This document shows positions 1 through 10,484 of a stretch of 64,000 bases of DNA, piece after piece. Under the pieces are notes generated by a model. That model had not been told where the DNA came from. It worked only from the letters and a program-made list of their open reading frames with translations, and ran no database searches. Position 1 is the first letter of the stretch, and the number at the start of each line of letters is the position of its first letter. A program made the translations under genes and the position numbers. Source of the stretch: Fen-330 sp050008465 (GTDB lineage Bacteria > Acidobacteriota > Terriglobia > Bryobacterales > Bryobacteraceae). The stretch spans positions 28,865-92,864 of the forward strand of contig JBEKMO010000007.1 of NCBI GenBank assembly GCA_050008465.1. The letters are read 5' to 3'.

Positions 1-15
1 CGGTTGACGCGCGAT

Positions 16-50
16 CAATCGTCAATGATGCAATGGCAAAATCGTCAATT
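16..50. repeat. One arm of the CAATCGTCAAT intergenic palindrome family
   Basis: The stretch contains CAATCGTCAATGATGCAAT followed by a second ATCGTCAATT unit. It matches the right arms of the fuller palindromes at 4041-4115 and 6937-7025. Only one arm is present here; the other may lie before the window edge. It sits just beyond the stop codon of the histidine kinase gene. Confidence 0.7.
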
Positions 51-53
51 GGC

Positions 54-1208
54 TCACGCCGGGATGCGGAACTTGAGGCCGGCGCCGTGGCCGGGGCGGG
101 ATTCGATGGTGAGGTCGCCGCCGAGGCTGCGCACACGGCGCTTGATGCTCTGGGGTCCCAGGCGCAGGAGGTCAAGCTCGTCGAGGGTGAAGGTGCCGCT
201 GAAGGGGAAGCCGGCGCCGTCGTCGTCCACCGCAATCTCGATGGTTTTGCCGGCGTGCTCGAGGGAGACCGCGACTCGATTGGCCTTGGAGTGCTTTTGG
301 ACGTTGTGCAGCGCCTCGCGCAGGATCTGGAGAAGCTCGTGGCCGGCTTCGGGGGCGATGCGGACCTCGCTTTGCGAGCTGACGAAGCGGGCGGCGACGC
401 CGGTGTCCTTCTGGAAGTACTCGACGATGCGGCGGACGGAGGTGACCAGGTCGCTGTCGTCGACGTCCACGGGCCGCATGCTGCGGAGGAAGGAACGGAT
501 CTCGGTGACCTCGGAACGGGCCAGCGCCTGCAATTCCTTGAGGTCCTCCATGGCAGCGTCGCGGTCGCGCTTGAACAGTGTGCCGAGGATATCCAGGCGC
601 ACTTGGAGGCTGATGAAGGTCTGCAAGGGGCCATCGTGGAAATCCCCGGCGATGCGCTGGCGCTCGAGGTCGCGCACGTGGTCGGCCTCGGCGCGGAGGG
701 CCTGTTCCCGGCGGGCGCTCTCGGCGAGGTGCGCCTGCATCGTCCTCTTGTAGTAGGTGAGCGTCCCGGCAAGCAGCCCGGCGATGAGCGTCACGTGACG
801 GAGAGCGACGGAACTCGGGCTTTGGACGAAGGCGAAGAAGGCCAGGCAGGCGCCCACGACGATGCAGACATCGCCCCAGTCGTGATGGATGGCGGCGGCG
901 GCCATGAGGTAGAGGAAGAACAAGGAGCCGAGCCAGCCGCTGCGGTCGGCGCCAAAGGCGGAGAAGGCAATGAAGAAGGCGGTCTCGGCGAACAGGCTGC
1001 CCAAGGAGACCTGGATGTCGTCGAGCTTCTTCCAGAGCAGCACGACCAGGCTGTAGGCGACGAAGGCGCCGGTGGCCATGTTGAGGGCGGGAGGTTCCGG
1101 CTGGGGAGAGAAGAGTTGCGAGTACAGGCAGGCCAGCGCGAAGACCGCGCGGAACAAGGCGCGCAAGCGGCGCCACTCGCGCGGAAACACCACCATGCCG
1201 GCGGGCAT
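54..1208 (-). CDS. Membrane sensor histidine kinase, HisKA_3 (NarX/LiaS) type
   Basis: The protein has 384 residues. The N-terminal half, to about residue 160, is hydrophobic with roughly five or six membrane segments. A helical linker follows, then a dimerisation/phosphoacceptor helix with the DFHDGPLQTF box typical of HisKA_3 kinases. The C-terminal ATPase domain has an N-box (REALHNVQKHS) and a G-box (DDDGAGF). Kinases of this family normally phosphorylate a LuxR/NarL-type regulator. No such gene lies to its right, so the partner may be just outside the left edge. The signal sensed is unknown; there is no large periplasmic domain. A second Met at residue 5 is an alternative start. Confidence 0.9.
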   Translation of the reverse strand: MPAGMVVFPREWRRLRALFRAVFALACLYSQLFSPQPEPPALNMATGAFVAYSLVVLLWKKLDDIQVSLGSLFAETAFFIAFSAFGADRSGWLGSLFFLYLMAAAAIHHDWGDVCIVVGACLAFFAFVQSPSSVALRHVTLIAGLLAGTLTYYKRTMQAHLAESARREQALRAEADHVRDLERQRIAGDFHDGPLQTFISLQVRLDILGTLFKRDRDAAMEDLKELQALARSEVTEIRSFLRSMRPVDVDDSDLVTSVRRIVEYFQKDTGVAARFVSSQSEVRIAPEAGHELLQILREALHNVQKHSKANRVAVSLEHAGKTIEIAVDDDGAGFPFSGTFTLDELDLLRLGPQSIKRRVRSLGGDLTIESRPGHGAGLKFRIPA

Positions 1209-1259
1209 CCAGAACCTCCCGGGACCGCGCCGCCTGTGCGCGCGATCCGGGTTTCTATC

Positions 1260-1796
1260 TCATCTCCGGTACAGAAAAAGGGTATGCGACCGGCCTTCGC
1301 CGTCGTCTTCGATCGTTTCGGTCCTCTCCGGCGTCCAGCCGGCAAACTCGAAATCGTGGGCCACGATCCGGGCGCCTTTCCTGAGCTGCTTCTCCAGCAA
1401 GGGCCGCACCTTCTCGTTGGAGTCGGGCAGCAGGTACACGGTGAGCAGGTCGGCGGAGCTGTAGTCCTGGTTCATAATGTCTCCCAGGACGATGCGGGCC
1501 TTTCTTTCGAGGCCGAGGCTCTTGATCCGGTCCGAACTCTGCTTCCAAAGACCCTTGTCGAACTCCACGCCCGTGGCGTCAGCGCCGAATTTCCGCGCGG
1601 CCATGACGACGATGCGGCCGTCGCCGCTGCCGAGGTCGAACATCTTCTCGCCCGCCTTGAGGCCGCCGAATCGCAGCATTTTCTCGACGATGGTCTCGGG
1701 CGTGGGATAGTACGGGGCCAGCTTCCCGGAGTCGCTCTCCTGGGCGAAGCACAACATGCCCAGCACGAGCGGCAGCGCGCAACGGGTCTTCACCAT
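1260..1796 (-). CDS. Exported class I SAM-dependent methyltransferase
   Basis: The 178-residue protein begins with a short hydrophobic signal-like segment (MVKTRCALPLVLGMLCFA). A compact Rossmann methyltransferase fold follows, with motif I DLGSGDGRIV near residue 54 and an acidic residue (GVEFDK) after the second strand. Small methyltransferases of this kind with an apparent signal peptide recur in Acidobacteriota, and their substrate is not established. S-adenosylmethionine is cytosolic, so the leader may be an anchor rather than a secretion signal. The gene runs codirectionally with its minus-strand neighbours but shares no clear function with them. Confidence 0.8.
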   Translation of the reverse strand: MVKTRCALPLVLGMLCFAQESDSGKLAPYYPTPETIVEKMLRFGGLKAGEKMFDLGSGDGRIVVMAARKFGADATGVEFDKGLWKQSSDRIKSLGLERKARIVLGDIMNQDYSSADLLTVYLLPDSNEKVRPLLEKQLRKGARIVAHDFEFAGWTPERTETIEDDGEGRSHTLFLYRR

Positions 1797-1837
1797 AACT
1801 GTGCTCAGGCTAGCAGTTTACCAGAACGGGGCGGAGG

Positions 1838-2326
1838 TTACGGGCTGATGAAGACCTGGGCGAGGAACAGGGTGCCGTCGCTGCGGCGGGCGGCGCCGAC
1901 GCCGGCGTGGGTGACGTTGCGGTTCAGGATATTCTTGCGGTGGCCGGGACTCTCCATCCAGGTCAGCACGGCGAATCGGGCGGGTTCGTCGTAGCCGGAC
2001 TCCTGGAGGAGGTTCTCGGAGCACTCGTGCCAGGGGATGCCGGCTTTCCTGAGGCGATCGGGCAAGTCGCCGCGAACCGGGTCGACGTGGGAGAAGAAGT
2101 ACCGGGTGGCCATGTTGGAGGCCTGGCGGCGGGCTTCCTCGGCGAGGCGGGGGTCCCACTTCAAGCGGGCCAGGCCGCGCCAGGCGCGCTCGTTGTTCAC
2201 CAGCTCGAAGGCCTGCCGTTCGAGAGACACGAGCTCGGGGTTGCGGGGGAGAGCGCCCGAGGGCTGTGCGGCGCGGCAAACGCAGGCCAGCACGAGCACC
2301 AGAATCGCGCGGGGCATAGAGTCCAT
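1838..2326 (-). CDS. Secreted CAP/SCP-domain (YkwD-like) protein
   Basis: The 162-residue protein has a signal peptide (about residues 1-19) followed by one CAP domain. Seen in it are ELVNNERA near the start, FFSHVDPV in the middle, HECSENLL, and the closing W-ESPGHRKNIL-TH-GVG signature. These supply the His and Glu residues of the CAP cavity. The family is extracytoplasmic and bacterial members are mostly of unknown function. It is divergently transcribed from ilvD with a short shared upstream region. Confidence 0.88.
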   Translation of the reverse strand: MDSMPRAILVLVLACVCRAAQPSGALPRNPELVSLERQAFELVNNERAWRGLARLKWDPRLAEEARRQASNMATRYFFSHVDPVRGDLPDRLRKAGIPWHECSENLLQESGYDEPARFAVLTWMESPGHRKNILNRNVTHAGVGAARRSDGTLFLAQVFISP

Positions 2327-2360
2327 TGTGACTCACCTTGCTAACATGGGAGTAATCCTT

Positions 2361-4031
2361 ATGGGCTTGCGCAGCTACACCATCACTCAGGGACGGGACC
2401 GCGCGCCGGCTCGCGCCATGCTCAAGGCCATCGGCTTCACCGACGAGGACCTGAAGAAGCCCATCATCGGCGTCGCCAACACCTGGATCGAGACCATGCC
2501 GTGCAACTACAATCTGCGCGAGCTGGCGGCCAAGGTGAAGGAGGGCATCCGCGCGGCGGGCGGCACTCCGATGGAGTTCAACACCATCGCGATCAGCGAC
2601 GGGGTGACCATGGGGACGGAGGGGATGAAGGCCTCGCTGGTGAGCCGGGAGGTGATCGCGGACTCGATCGAGCTGGTGGCGCGCGGGCACATGTTCGACG
2701 GGATCGTGGCGCTGGTGGCGTGCGACAAAACGATTCCGGGGGCGGCCATGGCGTTGCTGCGGCTGAACGTGCCGGGGCTGATTCTGTACGGGGGCACGAT
2801 CCTGCCCGGGCGGCACGCCGGGCGGGACATCACCATCCAGGACGTGTTCGAGGCGGTGGGCGCGAACGCGGCCGGGCGCATCACGGACCAGGAACTGCTC
2901 GAGATCGAGAACTCGGCGTGTCCTGGGGCGGGCGCCTGCGGGGGCCAGTACACGGCGAACACGATGGCGACGGTGATGGAGCTGATCGGGCTTTCGCCGA
3001 TGGGCACGGCCGCGGTGCCGCAGGTGGATGCGTCGAAGGGCGAGGTGAGTTTCCGCTGCGGCCTGACGATCCTGGAGGCGGTGCGGCGGGATCTGAAGCC
3101 GCGCGACATCGTGACGCGAAAGGCGATCGAGAACGCCATTGCCGGGGTGGCGGCCAGCGGCGGCTCGACCAACGCGGTGCTGCATCTGCTGGCGATGGCG
3201 CGGGAGGCCGGCGTACCGCTCGAGATCGACGATTTCCAGACCATCAGCAGCCGCACGCCGCTGCTGGCCGACCTGAAACCGGCGGGGCGGTTCGTCGCCG
3301 TGGACGTGCACCTGGCGGGGGGCATTCCGGTGCTGGCCAAGCGTCTGGCAGACGGCGGCTACGTGGACGGCTCGGCGGTTACGATAACGGGACGCACGTT
3401 CGCCGAGGAAGCGGCGCAGGCGCGCGAGACTCCGGGGCAGGAAGTGATCCGGCCGCTGGCGAACCCGATCAAGTCCAGCGGTGGCCTGGTGATTCTCAGA
3501 GGCACGCTAGCGCCCGAGGGCGCGGTGATCAAGGTGACGGGCATCGATCGCAAAGCGCACCGCGGGCCGGCGCGGGTGTTCGATTGCGAAGAGGAGGCCA
3601 TGGCGGCGGTGACGGCGGGGCGCATCCGGGCGGGCGACGTGGTGGTGATTCGCTACGAGGGGCCGCGCGGCGGGCCGGGCATGCGCGAGATGCTCGGCGT
3701 GACCGGGGCGATTGTCGGCGCGAACCTCGCGGAGAGCGTGGCCCTGGTGACCGACGGGCGGTTCAGCGGCGCAACGCACGGCTTCATGGTCGGGCACGTC
3801 GCTCCGGAGGCGGCTAGCGGAGGGCCGCTGGCCGGGGTCGTCGAGGGCGATTCCATCGCGATTGACATCACGGGGCGGAGAATCGACCTGGAAGTTGCGC
3901 CGGAAACGCTGGCCGAAAGGCTGGCCGCCTGGCAGGCGCCGGAACCGCGCTATCGCACAGGCGTGTTCGCCAAGTACTGTGCGCTGGTCTCGTCGGCGTC
4001 CGACGGCGCGGTAACGTGGAAAGAGAATTGA
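2361..4031 (+). CDS. ilvD: Dihydroxy-acid dehydratase
   Basis: The product dehydrates 2,3-dihydroxy-isovalerate and 2,3-dihydroxy-3-methylvalerate to the 2-oxo acids, the penultimate shared step in branched-chain amino acid synthesis. It is a cytosolic iron-sulfur enzyme. The 556-residue length is normal for the family. Hallmarks are GVANTWIETMPCN near the N-terminus, CDKTIPGAAMAL, CPGAGACGGQYTANTM and, near the C-terminus, DGRFSGATHGFMVGH. The start at 2361 is chosen because GGGAG lies 8 bases before it; an in-frame ATG at 2346 has no such site. No other ilv gene is adjacent. Confidence 0.97.
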   Translation: MGLRSYTITQGRDRAPARAMLKAIGFTDEDLKKPIIGVANTWIETMPCNYNLRELAAKVKEGIRAAGGTPMEFNTIAISDGVTMGTEGMKASLVSREVIADSIELVARGHMFDGIVALVACDKTIPGAAMALLRLNVPGLILYGGTILPGRHAGRDITIQDVFEAVGANAAGRITDQELLEIENSACPGAGACGGQYTANTMATVMELIGLSPMGTAAVPQVDASKGEVSFRCGLTILEAVRRDLKPRDIVTRKAIENAIAGVAASGGSTNAVLHLLAMAREAGVPLEIDDFQTISSRTPLLADLKPAGRFVAVDVHLAGGIPVLAKRLADGGYVDGSAVTITGRTFAEEAAQARETPGQEVIRPLANPIKSSGGLVILRGTLAPEGAVIKVTGIDRKAHRGPARVFDCEEEAMAAVTAGRIRAGDVVVIRYEGPRGGPGMREMLGVTGAIVGANLAESVALVTDGRFSGATHGFMVGHVAPEAASGGPLAGVVEGDSIAIDITGRRIDLEVAPETLAERLAAWQAPEPRYRTGVFAKYCALVSSASDGAVTWKEN

Positions 4032-4040
4032 CGAATTACG

Positions 4041-4115
4041 ATTGCAGCATTGACGATTGAAAATCTGGGACGCCCCAGGCCGCAATCGTCAATGATGCAA
4101 TCGGCAATCGTCAAT
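4041..4115. repeat. Palindromic intergenic repeat between convergent ilvD and trxA
   Basis: A 19-base arm at 4041-4059 pairs with 4083-4101 at 18 of 19 positions. The 23-base loop contains its own small stem (CTGGG/CCCAG). A further CAATCGTCAAT unit lies at 4105-4115. The structure fills the gap between two convergent genes and may act as a bidirectional attenuator, but its sequence family also occurs at 16-50 and 6937-7025, so it is primarily a dispersed repeat. Confidence 0.85.
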
Positions 4116-4116
4116 C

Positions 4117-4449
4117 TCATGACACGTGCGGCTCGAGCATCTTGAGGAGCTCCGACTTGCCGACGGCGCCCACCCGGCTATCCACCACGCGGCCATCCTT
4201 GAACAGCAGCAGGGTGGGGATGCCGGTGATTCCGTAACGCGTGGCGATGTCGCCGTTGGAATCCACGTCCACTTTGCCCACCTTTAAACGGCCGGCGTAT
4301 TCGGTGGCAATCTGATCCACGACCGGCGCTACGGCTCTGCACGGTCCGCACCATGCGGCCCAGAAGTCCACCAGGACCGGGATGTCGGACTTCAGGACGT
4401 CCGCGTCGAAACTCGAATCGCTAAAATTCAGTACGTTTTGACCCGCCAT
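4117..4449 (-). CDS. trxA: Thioredoxin
   Basis: The 110-residue protein is a single thioredoxin fold with the redox-active WCGPC motif around residue 34 and the cis-proline loop (TGIPTLLLF). It is a cytosolic dithiol reductant for ribonucleotide reductase and other targets; there is no signal peptide. It lies 79 bases downstream of glgA on the same strand. The gap holds a weak hairpin (AAGCC-TTCA-GGCTT on the minus strand), so cotranscription with glgA is uncertain. Confidence 0.96.
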   Translation of the reverse strand: MAGQNVLNFSDSSFDADVLKSDIPVLVDFWAAWCGPCRAVAPVVDQIATEYAGRLKVGKVDVDSNGDIATRYGITGIPTLLLFKDGRVVDSRVGAVGKSELLKMLEPHVS

Positions 4450-4528
4450 TCTCGATTCCCTTCACGAAAAGCCGGACAAGCCTGAAGGCTTATCCTATTT
4501 ACCAGGATGCAGAATCCGGCGCGAGGTT

Positions 4529-5947
4529 TCAAGCCGCCAGCCGCCGGTACAGCGCTGAGTACTCGATTGCCGAGGCCTGCCAGGAGTAGTCTTTCCGCAT
4601 TCCGGCCAGCATCATCGCGGTCCAGGTTTCCGTATCCCCGTAGGCCGCCAGAGCGGCGCGCACGGCTTCGAGCAAAGCGCCGCCCGAGTAGTCATCGAAC
4701 TTGAAGCCGGTTTCCGCCTCGATGGTATCGTCCAAGCCGCCAGTCGCGCGAACCACCGGGACCGTGCCGTAGCGCAGGCTGAACATCTGGTTCAAGCCGC
4801 TGGGCTCGTACCGGCTGGGCATGAGGAAGATATCGGCGCCGGCTTCGATCTTGTGCGCCAGAGGATTGTCGTATGCGACGCGCACGCCCACCCTTTCGGG
4901 ATAGACGGCGGCCAGGTCCGTGAAGAACCGCTCATAGCGAGGGTCGCCCGTCCCCAGAACCACCAGGCAGAGATCCTCGTCGAGCAGCGAGGATGCAACC
5001 TGCTCGATGAGGTCGAGGCCTTTCTGTCCCACGAAACGCGAGACGATGCCGAGGAGGGGCCGGTCGAGGTTCTCCCGCGAAAGGCTGAAGGCGTCCAGCA
5101 GGTCCGCCTTGCATTCCCGCTTTCCTTCGAGGTTGTCGGGCGAGTAGCGGGAGGCGATGAAGGGGTCGGTGCGCGGGTCCCACTGCGAGTAATCCACGCC
5201 GTTGAGGATGCCGGTGAGCGCGCCGGCGCGAGCGCGTAGCACGCCCTCCAGGCCGAAGCCGAGCTCGGGAGTCTGGATCTCCTGCGCGTACTTCCGGCTG
5301 ACGGTGGTGACGGCGTCGCTGTACAGAAGGGCGCCCTTGAGCAGGTTCACCCGGCCGAAGAACTCCAGGCCGTCGGGCCGGAACAGGGAGGGTTCCAGGC
5401 CGATATCCGGCAGAATCGCGCTGTCGAAGAGGCCCTGGTAACCGAGGTTGTGAATGGAGAAGACCGTCTTCAGGCCGAAGAAGGTGGGGTCGCCGGCGAA
5501 CAGGGTGCGGATGTAGACGGGGACCAGCGCGGCCTGCCAGTCGTGGCAGTGGATGACCTGGGGGCGAAAGAGGCGCCGCACGAGGTCGAGCGCGGCGCGC
5601 GAAAAAGCGGCGAAGCGGAGGTGGTTGTCGGGGTAGTCGCCTACGGCATCTCCGTACAGGCCCTCGCGATCGAACAGCGGCGGGCAATCGAGGAAATAGT
5701 AGGGCACGCCGCGGTCCTCGCCTTGATAGAGGCTGGCGGAGTAACAAACGGGCCCGAGCCAGATGCGCAGGTCGTCGTATACGCGCGTAAGGCCGTGGAG
5801 GCTGATGGCACGGTAGCGGGGCAGAAAGACGGCCACGTCCTCGCCCCGCGCGCGCAGAGCCGGCGACAACGAGCCGATCACGTCGGCAAGGCCGCCGGTC
5901 TTGGCGAATGGGGTCGCCTCGGAGGTCACCATCAGGACTTTGATCAT
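4529..5947 (-). CDS. glgA: Glycogen synthase (ADP-glucose type, GT5)
   Basis: The 472-residue enzyme transfers glucose from ADP-glucose to the growing alpha-1,4-glucan. The N-terminal KTGGLADV motif supplies the Lys that contacts ADP-glucose. The C-terminal half has the retaining-glycosyltransferase signature EPSGLNQMFSLRYGT, where the more usual residue in place of Ser is Cys. Length and domain order are normal for bacterial GlgA. No glgB, glgC or glgP is adjacent. Confidence 0.95.
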   Translation of the reverse strand: MIKVLMVTSEATPFAKTGGLADVIGSLSPALRARGEDVAVFLPRYRAISLHGLTRVYDDLRIWLGPVCYSASLYQGEDRGVPYYFLDCPPLFDREGLYGDAVGDYPDNHLRFAAFSRAALDLVRRLFRPQVIHCHDWQAALVPVYIRTLFAGDPTFFGLKTVFSIHNLGYQGLFDSAILPDIGLEPSLFRPDGLEFFGRVNLLKGALLYSDAVTTVSRKYAQEIQTPELGFGLEGVLRARAGALTGILNGVDYSQWDPRTDPFIASRYSPDNLEGKRECKADLLDAFSLSRENLDRPLLGIVSRFVGQKGLDLIEQVASSLLDEDLCLVVLGTGDPRYERFFTDLAAVYPERVGVRVAYDNPLAHKIEAGADIFLMPSRYEPSGLNQMFSLRYGTVPVVRATGGLDDTIEAETGFKFDDYSGGALLEAVRAALAAYGDTETWTAMMLAGMRKDYSWQASAIEYSALYRRLAA

Positions 5948-6010
5948 GGCGGAAGCTGTCGGCTGTCAGCTATCAGGCTACAGCATGCCGGGGGGTGTTG
6001 AAAAACGGGG

Positions 6011-6256
6011 TCAGGTCTGGGGGGGCGCCTCGCATTTCTTGCGGAGCGCGGTGAGGAGGCGGTCGTGGACGGCGGGAGGGACGGGGTAGGACTCCATGCC
6101 GCGGTAGATCTCGACGGTCTTCTTGGTGGTGTCACAGATGACCCAGCAATTGGGGCACTCGTTCAGGTGGGCCTCAAGCTCTTTGCGAACGTCCTCGCGG
6201 CACTCGTCGTCGAGGTACTCGTTGAGCTCGCTCAGGAAATCCTTACATGTAACCAA
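6011..6256 (-). CDS. Zinc-finger anti-sigma factor (ZAS/zf-HC2)
   Basis: The 81-residue protein carries the anti-sigma zinc motif: a Cys at residue 4, then HLNECPNCWV (His-x3-Cys-x2-Cys). It has no membrane segment, so it is a soluble, probably redox- or metal-responsive, anti-sigma factor. It starts with TTG at 6256, overlapping the end of the sigma factor gene by 14 bases. A strong GGGGAGG site 7 to 8 bases upstream, inside the sigma gene, supports that start. The overlap makes the sigma/anti-sigma pair translationally coupled. The motif and linkage are seen; the target and signal are inferred. Confidence 0.88.
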   Translation of the reverse strand: MVTCKDFLSELNEYLDDECREDVRKELEAHLNECPNCWVICDTTKKTVEIYRGMESYPVPPAVHDRLLTALRKKCEAPPQT

Positions 6257-6869
6257 AAAGATCCTCCCCCTTCCGCTTGAAATACCGGGTCAGCTTCTCC
6301 CGCAGCCGCAGGCGGGCCCGCAGAAGGCGGCTCTTCACGGCGGGGATCGACAAGTTCAGCAACGCGGCGGTCTCCTCGGTGGAAAGCTCTTCGATGTCGC
6401 GCAGCACGAATACCGTGCGAAACACCGGGGGAAGGCTTTCCACGGCCTTCTCCAGAATCTCGCGCATCTCCTCCCGCGAGTAGGTCAGCTCGGGATTCGG
6501 GTCCCATACGGCGATTTCCCGAGTTACGGTTTCCTCTCCGGTGTCATAGGGCTCGTCGAGGGAAACCGAGGCATCGGTCTTCCGCTTCCGGAGCTTCATC
6601 AAGGACTGGTTGACGGCGATGCGAACCAGCCAGGTGTAGAACTTCGAATTGCCTTGGAAGTCCACCAGGTGCTCGTAAGCCTTCATGAAGGTTTCCTGGA
6701 GGACGTCCTCGGCGTCTTCGGGATTCTGTGTGATGTGCCGTGCCAGCCGGAAAATGTTTCTCTCGTACCGGTTCACCAGCTCGGTGAACGCTTCCGCGCC
6801 TCCCTGTTGAGCCTGGGCGACCAAAACAGCTTCATCGAATTCGCTGGTCTGCCCTACCCGTTGGATCAT
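6243..6869 (-). CDS. ECF RNA polymerase sigma factor (RpoE family)
   Basis: The 208-residue protein has sigma region 2 (NPEDAEDVLQETFMKAYEHL) and region 4 with a helix-turn-helix (STEETAALLNLSIPAVKSRL). An acidic linker of about 40 residues separates them. It is the first gene of the sigma/anti-sigma pair, which is usually autoregulated. The closest kin by pattern are RpoE/SigW-like ECF factors paired with zinc anti-sigmas. The regulon cannot be read from this window. Confidence 0.94.
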   Translation of the reverse strand: MIQRVGQTSEFDEAVLVAQAQQGGAEAFTELVNRYERNIFRLARHITQNPEDAEDVLQETFMKAYEHLVDFQGNSKFYTWLVRIAVNQSLMKLRKRKTDASVSLDEPYDTGEETVTREIAVWDPNPELTYSREEMREILEKAVESLPPVFRTVFVLRDIEELSTEETAALLNLSIPAVKSRLLRARLRLREKLTRYFKRKGEDLFGYM

Positions 6870-6936
6870 CGAAACGCGCTCCCGGATTCATAACCTTAAC
6901 ATAACAGCAACAATCCACCCCTTGCGGGCACGGGAA

Positions 6937-7025
6937 TTGACGATTGACGATTGAGTCATTGACGAATGCTCGGATCGTGCGGCGCGGGTCGGCCAATCGT
7001 CAATGAGGCAATCCTCAATCGTCAA
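6937..7025. repeat. Long imperfect palindrome upstream of thrS
   Basis: Two 29-base arms, 6937-6965 and 6997-7025, pair at 26 of 29 positions around a 31-base GC-rich loop. The unit TTGACGATTGA is repeated within each arm. This is the fullest copy of the family also found at 16-50 and 4041-4115. It lies between the divergent sigma-factor and thrS genes, so it could influence the thrS leader. Confidence 0.85.
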
Positions 7026-7064
7026 CGCCTCTACGTTCATGTTACCCTGAAAACTCAAGCGTTT

Positions 7065-9005
<1,941 letters not shown>

Positions 9006-9009
9006 AGGC

Positions 9010-10140
9010 ATGTCCGTTGCCGCCGCGGTGCTGCTCGCCCTGACGGCGGGGTCGCTGGTATTTGGCCTGCTGGCGATCGTTGCGGCCTGGCGGTACTTGA
9101 GGGTATGCCCGGCGCGGCTGGAACGCCCTGTTCCGATCAGCGTTCTGAAACCGCTCTCCGGTTTGGACGAGGGCCTCGAAGAGAACCTGCGCAGCTACTT
9201 CCGGCAGAACTACCCCGAATTCGAGATTCTGCTGGCGGTGCGCCAGGCGGACGATCCGGCGGTGGCGGTGGCCGAGAAGCTGCGCGCCGAGTTTCCCGGC
9301 GTGCCGGCGCGTTTGATCGTGACCGGCGAGCCGCCCTACCCCAACGCCAAGGTGTTCGCGCTGGACCGCATGCTGGCGGAGGCCCGGCACGACCTGCTGG
9401 TGATGACCGACAGCGATACGCGGGCCTTGACGCCGGGGATGCTGAGGCTGCTGGCGGCCGAGTTCCAGGACCCGCACCTGGGCCTGACGACGTGCCCTTA
9501 TCGCGCAGTGCCGGGCCGCTCGGTGTGGTCCGTGCTCGAGGCCATCGGGATGAACACGGAGTTCTTGGCGGGCCTGCTGATGGCGCGGATGATCGAGGGC
9601 ATGAAGTTCGGCGTGGGCCCGGCGATGGCGGCGCGGCGGGAGACGATCCTGCGAGTCGGGGGCTTCGAGGGCTTGAAGGACTACTTGGCCGAGGATTTCA
9701 TGATGGGAAAACTGGCGGCCGAGGCGGGCTGGGGCACCGGCCTGTCGTCCTGTGTGATCGAGCACCGGATCGGGGCGCAGCGGTTTCGGCCGAATCTGGA
9801 GCACCGGCTGCGCTGGGCACGGAGCACGCGGCGGTCGCGGCCGGCGGGGTATGTCTGGCTGGTGTTCACCCATCTACTGCCCCTGGCGCTGCTGCTGCTC
9901 GCGCTCAAGCCCTCCTGGTGGCCGCTGGCGGCCGCGGCCCTGGCGGTGAGGGCCCTGGCGGCGTGGGCGGTGGCGGGATGGGTGCTGCGCGATCCGCTCA
10001 CCGGCCGCAGGTGGTGGCTAGTGCCCGTACAGGACCTGGCGAGTTTCGCGCTGTGGCTGGCCGGGTTCTTCGGCAACACGGTGAGCTGGCGGGGGCGGCG
10101 CTACGTGATTTACAGGGATGGCAGGTTCGGGCTGGCTTGA
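9010..10140 (+). CDS. GT21-like glycosyltransferase, HpnI/ceramide glucosyltransferase type
   Basis: The 376-residue membrane enzyme has an N-terminal helix, a GT-A domain and two or three C-terminal helices. The GT21 pattern is visible: VLKPLSGLDE, the TDSDTR motif, AEDFMMG and RLRWARSTR (the D1-D2-D3-RxxRW set). In bacteria this family includes HpnI, which adds N-acetylglucosamine to bacteriohopanetetrol. A hydroxysqualene-type oxidase (20919-22166) elsewhere in the window makes a hopanoid role plausible but does not prove it. It begins 4 bases after thrS and is probably cotranscribed. A glycosphingolipid role is the main alternative. Confidence 0.8.
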   Translation: MSVAAAVLLALTAGSLVFGLLAIVAAWRYLRVCPARLERPVPISVLKPLSGLDEGLEENLRSYFRQNYPEFEILLAVRQADDPAVAVAEKLRAEFPGVPARLIVTGEPPYPNAKVFALDRMLAEARHDLLVMTDSDTRALTPGMLRLLAAEFQDPHLGLTTCPYRAVPGRSVWSVLEAIGMNTEFLAGLLMARMIEGMKFGVGPAMAARRETILRVGGFEGLKDYLAEDFMMGKLAAEAGWGTGLSSCVIEHRIGAQRFRPNLEHRLRWARSTRRSRPAGYVWLVFTHLLPLALLLLALKPSWWPLAAAALAVRALAAWAVAGWVLRDPLTGRRWWLVPVQDLASFALWLAGFFGNTVSWRGRRYVIYRDGRFGLA

Positions 10141-10445
10141 TCCTCTTCTTCTGACGGCTCCTCGGGCGTTCGTTCACTGAGCAGGAGGCGGCGCAGCGTG
10201 CGCAAGTCGTTCAGGAGACGGCGGCCGGTCTCCATATGGACGGCGAGCTTGGCAAGTTTGAAGGAGACCAGTTGGAGGGCCTGGAGCCGGCGTTCGGGCT
10301 GTGGGACGGCCACGGCGGCGTCCACGTCGCGCCGGGCTTCCTCGATCACCTCGACCAGCAGCTCGACAAACTGCTGCGCGCTTTCGACGCTTTCAAACGG
10401 GGTTTCCGGTTCGTCCCCCACCGAAGTAGCTCCCAGCGCGGGCAT
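10110..10445 (-). CDS. Small helical protein of unknown function
   Basis: The 111-residue protein has no recognised family. The middle (about 25-90) is predicted helical with regular Leu/Val spacing and charged flanks, and the C-terminus is acidic (EEPSEEEDQ). It has no signal peptide or membrane helix. Its 3' end overlaps the convergent glycosyltransferase gene by 31 bases. Coding on this strand is supported by the absence of a better alternative and by protein-like composition, not by homology. Confidence 0.6.
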   Translation of the reverse strand: MPALGATSVGDEPETPFESVESAQQFVELLVEVIEEARRDVDAAVAVPQPERRLQALQLVSFKLAKLAVHMETGRRLLNDLRTLRRLLLSERTPEEPSEEEDQASPNLPSL

Positions 10446-10484
10446 CCCCGATTATAAACCTTTGGCCCGGCGAGCGCCGAACCT

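Noticed and set aside
133..137. GK-[TS] in the duplicated-module protein (residues 135-137 and 557-559) as an ATP-binding P-loop
   Set aside because: The Gly four residues before GK, required by the GxxxxGK[ST] pattern, is absent in both copies. Coordinates given here are residue numbers of the protein encoded at 41581-43980.
33..1994. Plus-strand open frame of 653 codons across three minus-strand genes
   Set aside because: It crosses three separate recognisable minus-strand genes and has no motif; typical GC-rich antisense frame.
4478..4491. Small hairpin AAGCC-TTCA-GGCTT between glgA and trxA as a terminator
   Set aside because: The stem is only 5 to 6 bases and the T-run is weak and displaced; not enough to call a terminator.
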